Shown: one piece after another, positions 62,760 to 64,000 of the stretch
How positions within the stretch are numbered: the first letter of the stretch is position 1
Layout of the letters: every line of letters begins with the position of its first letter
Assembly (NCBI GenBank): GCA_943735955.1
Contig: OX030957.1
Span: forward strand, 6,255,301-6,319,300
Source: Piscicola geometra
Lineage: Eukaryota > Annelida > Clitellata > Hirudinida > Piscicolidae
Length of the DNA: 64,000 nt
Reading direction: 5' to 3'
Notes under the pieces: generated by a model
The model's database searches: none
What the model saw: the letters and a program-made list of their open reading frames with translations, nothing else
Told to the model about the DNA's origin: nothing
Made by a program: the position numbers and the translations under genes

Positions 62760-64000
62760 ACTAGCTTCAATGCTCTTGCTCTTTTCTATTCATGGCTGTG
62801 ACTAGAAACTCATAAAAAATTTTAGGTTCGGAATTTTTAAAAATAACTTTTTAACCAATTGACTAGTGAATAGCGTTTTAATACGTCAAATTATTAATGC
62901 AACATTGATATGTTTAACAAGACTATTGACATACATTAATTAATTTTTCACAAGGGTTTGAAAGAAGCTGCTTAGGGTTAAACTTCACAGTCTTAAACAA
63001 TGCCTATATCCAAGGACCAAAGACTAAATGCATTTTTTGTTTTTTTTTGCATAAAATCTTTTAATATTTATTTTATTTATTGATGAAGTAACCTTTAATT
63101 CAACTGAAAGTTTATTATTATTAAACCAACTTAATATTGTTAATGCATTGCTGAGATGAAGAAGTTCAGTCACATGCCCTTATCAGTTCTCCGTCCAGTC
63201 ATTAGGGTTACACTGGACTCGACAAGTGATAAGGAAACGTAGCCATTTGACGCAGCAATTGGGGGGTGAAGACTTATAAAAGTTTTCTCAAATAGTACTT
63301 ATATACATATATTTAAATAGAAAAAATGGGAAAAAAAGAATCAAGTTTAAAATTAGTAAAAATGTTTAATGAAAAGATTGAAAACTAAAACCATTTTTTA
63401 GTCTAAACAAAGTGCTTCAATGCATAATATTTGGAAAAAAGGTTTAAAAAAGTTTTTTTAGAAAGTTTGAAAAAAGCGTTTGAAAAATAACTATAACAAA
63501 AAACTGTTCGTTGAATTTTCAAAACGAGAATTTTAAGACGAATACAAAGTTTTAAATATGAATTTTTCAAAATGTTAATAGATTTTTTAAAACTTTTATC
63601 TTATACATTTTCTAAATTTTTCAAAATATAAAGTTATCACTAGCATTATTTTTTATGCAAAATTGTTTTATAAGAAGTTCTGTTTTATTATTAAAACCAC
63701 GATTAAAACATTGATACTATGTATTTTTTTCAATTTTTCAATCTTCATTTTGAAATGGTTGTTTTTGTAGGCGCCTAATTACACTCCAATGAACTGATAA
63801 AACTTTCCACAAGTCTTAACGCTGAAAAGTCTTTCATATAAACAACTTGAAAAATCTCTTATTTCATTCATTGAACAAATTCTGTAGCTTGCGTTTTAGG
63901 TTTTGAAATTCAGCAGCAAAATAAAGAATTATGTTACTCAAGGGCTTAGATTCTTGCAACTGTCCTGGCCTCTAATTATAATGAAGACTATAACTTTAGT
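62760..64000. other. AT-rich sequence upstream of SEL1L3
   Basis: No exon is identifiable. A moderately GC-richer patch at about 63150-63270 has no coding frame I can support. The region probably includes the SEL1L3 promoter. Confidence 0.4.

Overview
This is a nuclear window from an AT-rich animal genome. All eight gene families found are animal genes. The introns are mostly GT-AG, tens of bases to a few kb, and the intergenic sequence is full of transposon debris. The presence of SEL1L3, FAM185A, SERAC1 and PDE1, and the LINE and SINE content, suggest a marine invertebrate; the phylum cannot be fixed from sequence alone. I built the gene models by hand from splice signals, reading phase and remembered family sequences. 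In six models the summed exon lengths divide by three with no internal stop: RBM28 566 aa, FAM185A 265, RPL7A 268, PDE1 737, DENR 187, SEL1L3 about 1060.

Layout. (1) 0.4-8.3 kb: RBM28 (+), flanked by two ~0.69 kb inverted copies of one repeat and carrying a 1.13 kb hAT-like non-autonomous transposon, a 24-bp minisatellite and a (GT)n run in its introns. (2) 8.6-29.6 kb: five SLC46-type MFS transporter genes, all on the minus strand. Genes 1-4 lie in a 5,253-bp tandem array of three nearly identical units. Each unit also carries a truncated LINE reverse transcriptase on the plus strand. Genes 2 and 3 look like hybrids with a gene-1-like 5' half and a gene-4-like 3' half. (3) 29.9-31.2 kb: one doubtful small ORF, a tRNA-derived SINE and unassigned sequence. 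(4) 31.2-35.6 kb: FAM185A (-) and RPL7A (+) diverge from a ~0.2 kb promoter region with a 5'TOP-like tract. Introns of RPL7A hold seven predicted box C/D snoRNAs. Five are U36 (SNORD36) copies and two belong to a second family aimed at the adjacent stretch of 18S rRNA. (5) 36.0-43.9 kb: PDE1, a Ca2+/calmodulin-type cyclic nucleotide phosphodiesterase (-), with a predicted myristoylated N-terminus and a long Lys/Glu C-terminal tail. (6) 46.0-50.8 kb: SERAC1 lipase (+). (7) 51.1-52.9 kb: DENR translation factor (-), convergent with SERAC1. (8) 53.8-62.6 kb: SEL1L3 (-), a signal-peptide plus SEL1-repeat membrane protein.

The genes do not form one pathway. RPL7A, its snoRNAs, RBM28 and DENR all act in ribosome production or translation, but their proximity need not be functional. 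The most notable items are the snoRNA cluster, the SLC46 hybrid-gene array and the PDE1 N-terminus. I saw no CRISPR array, rRNA gene or true tRNA gene.
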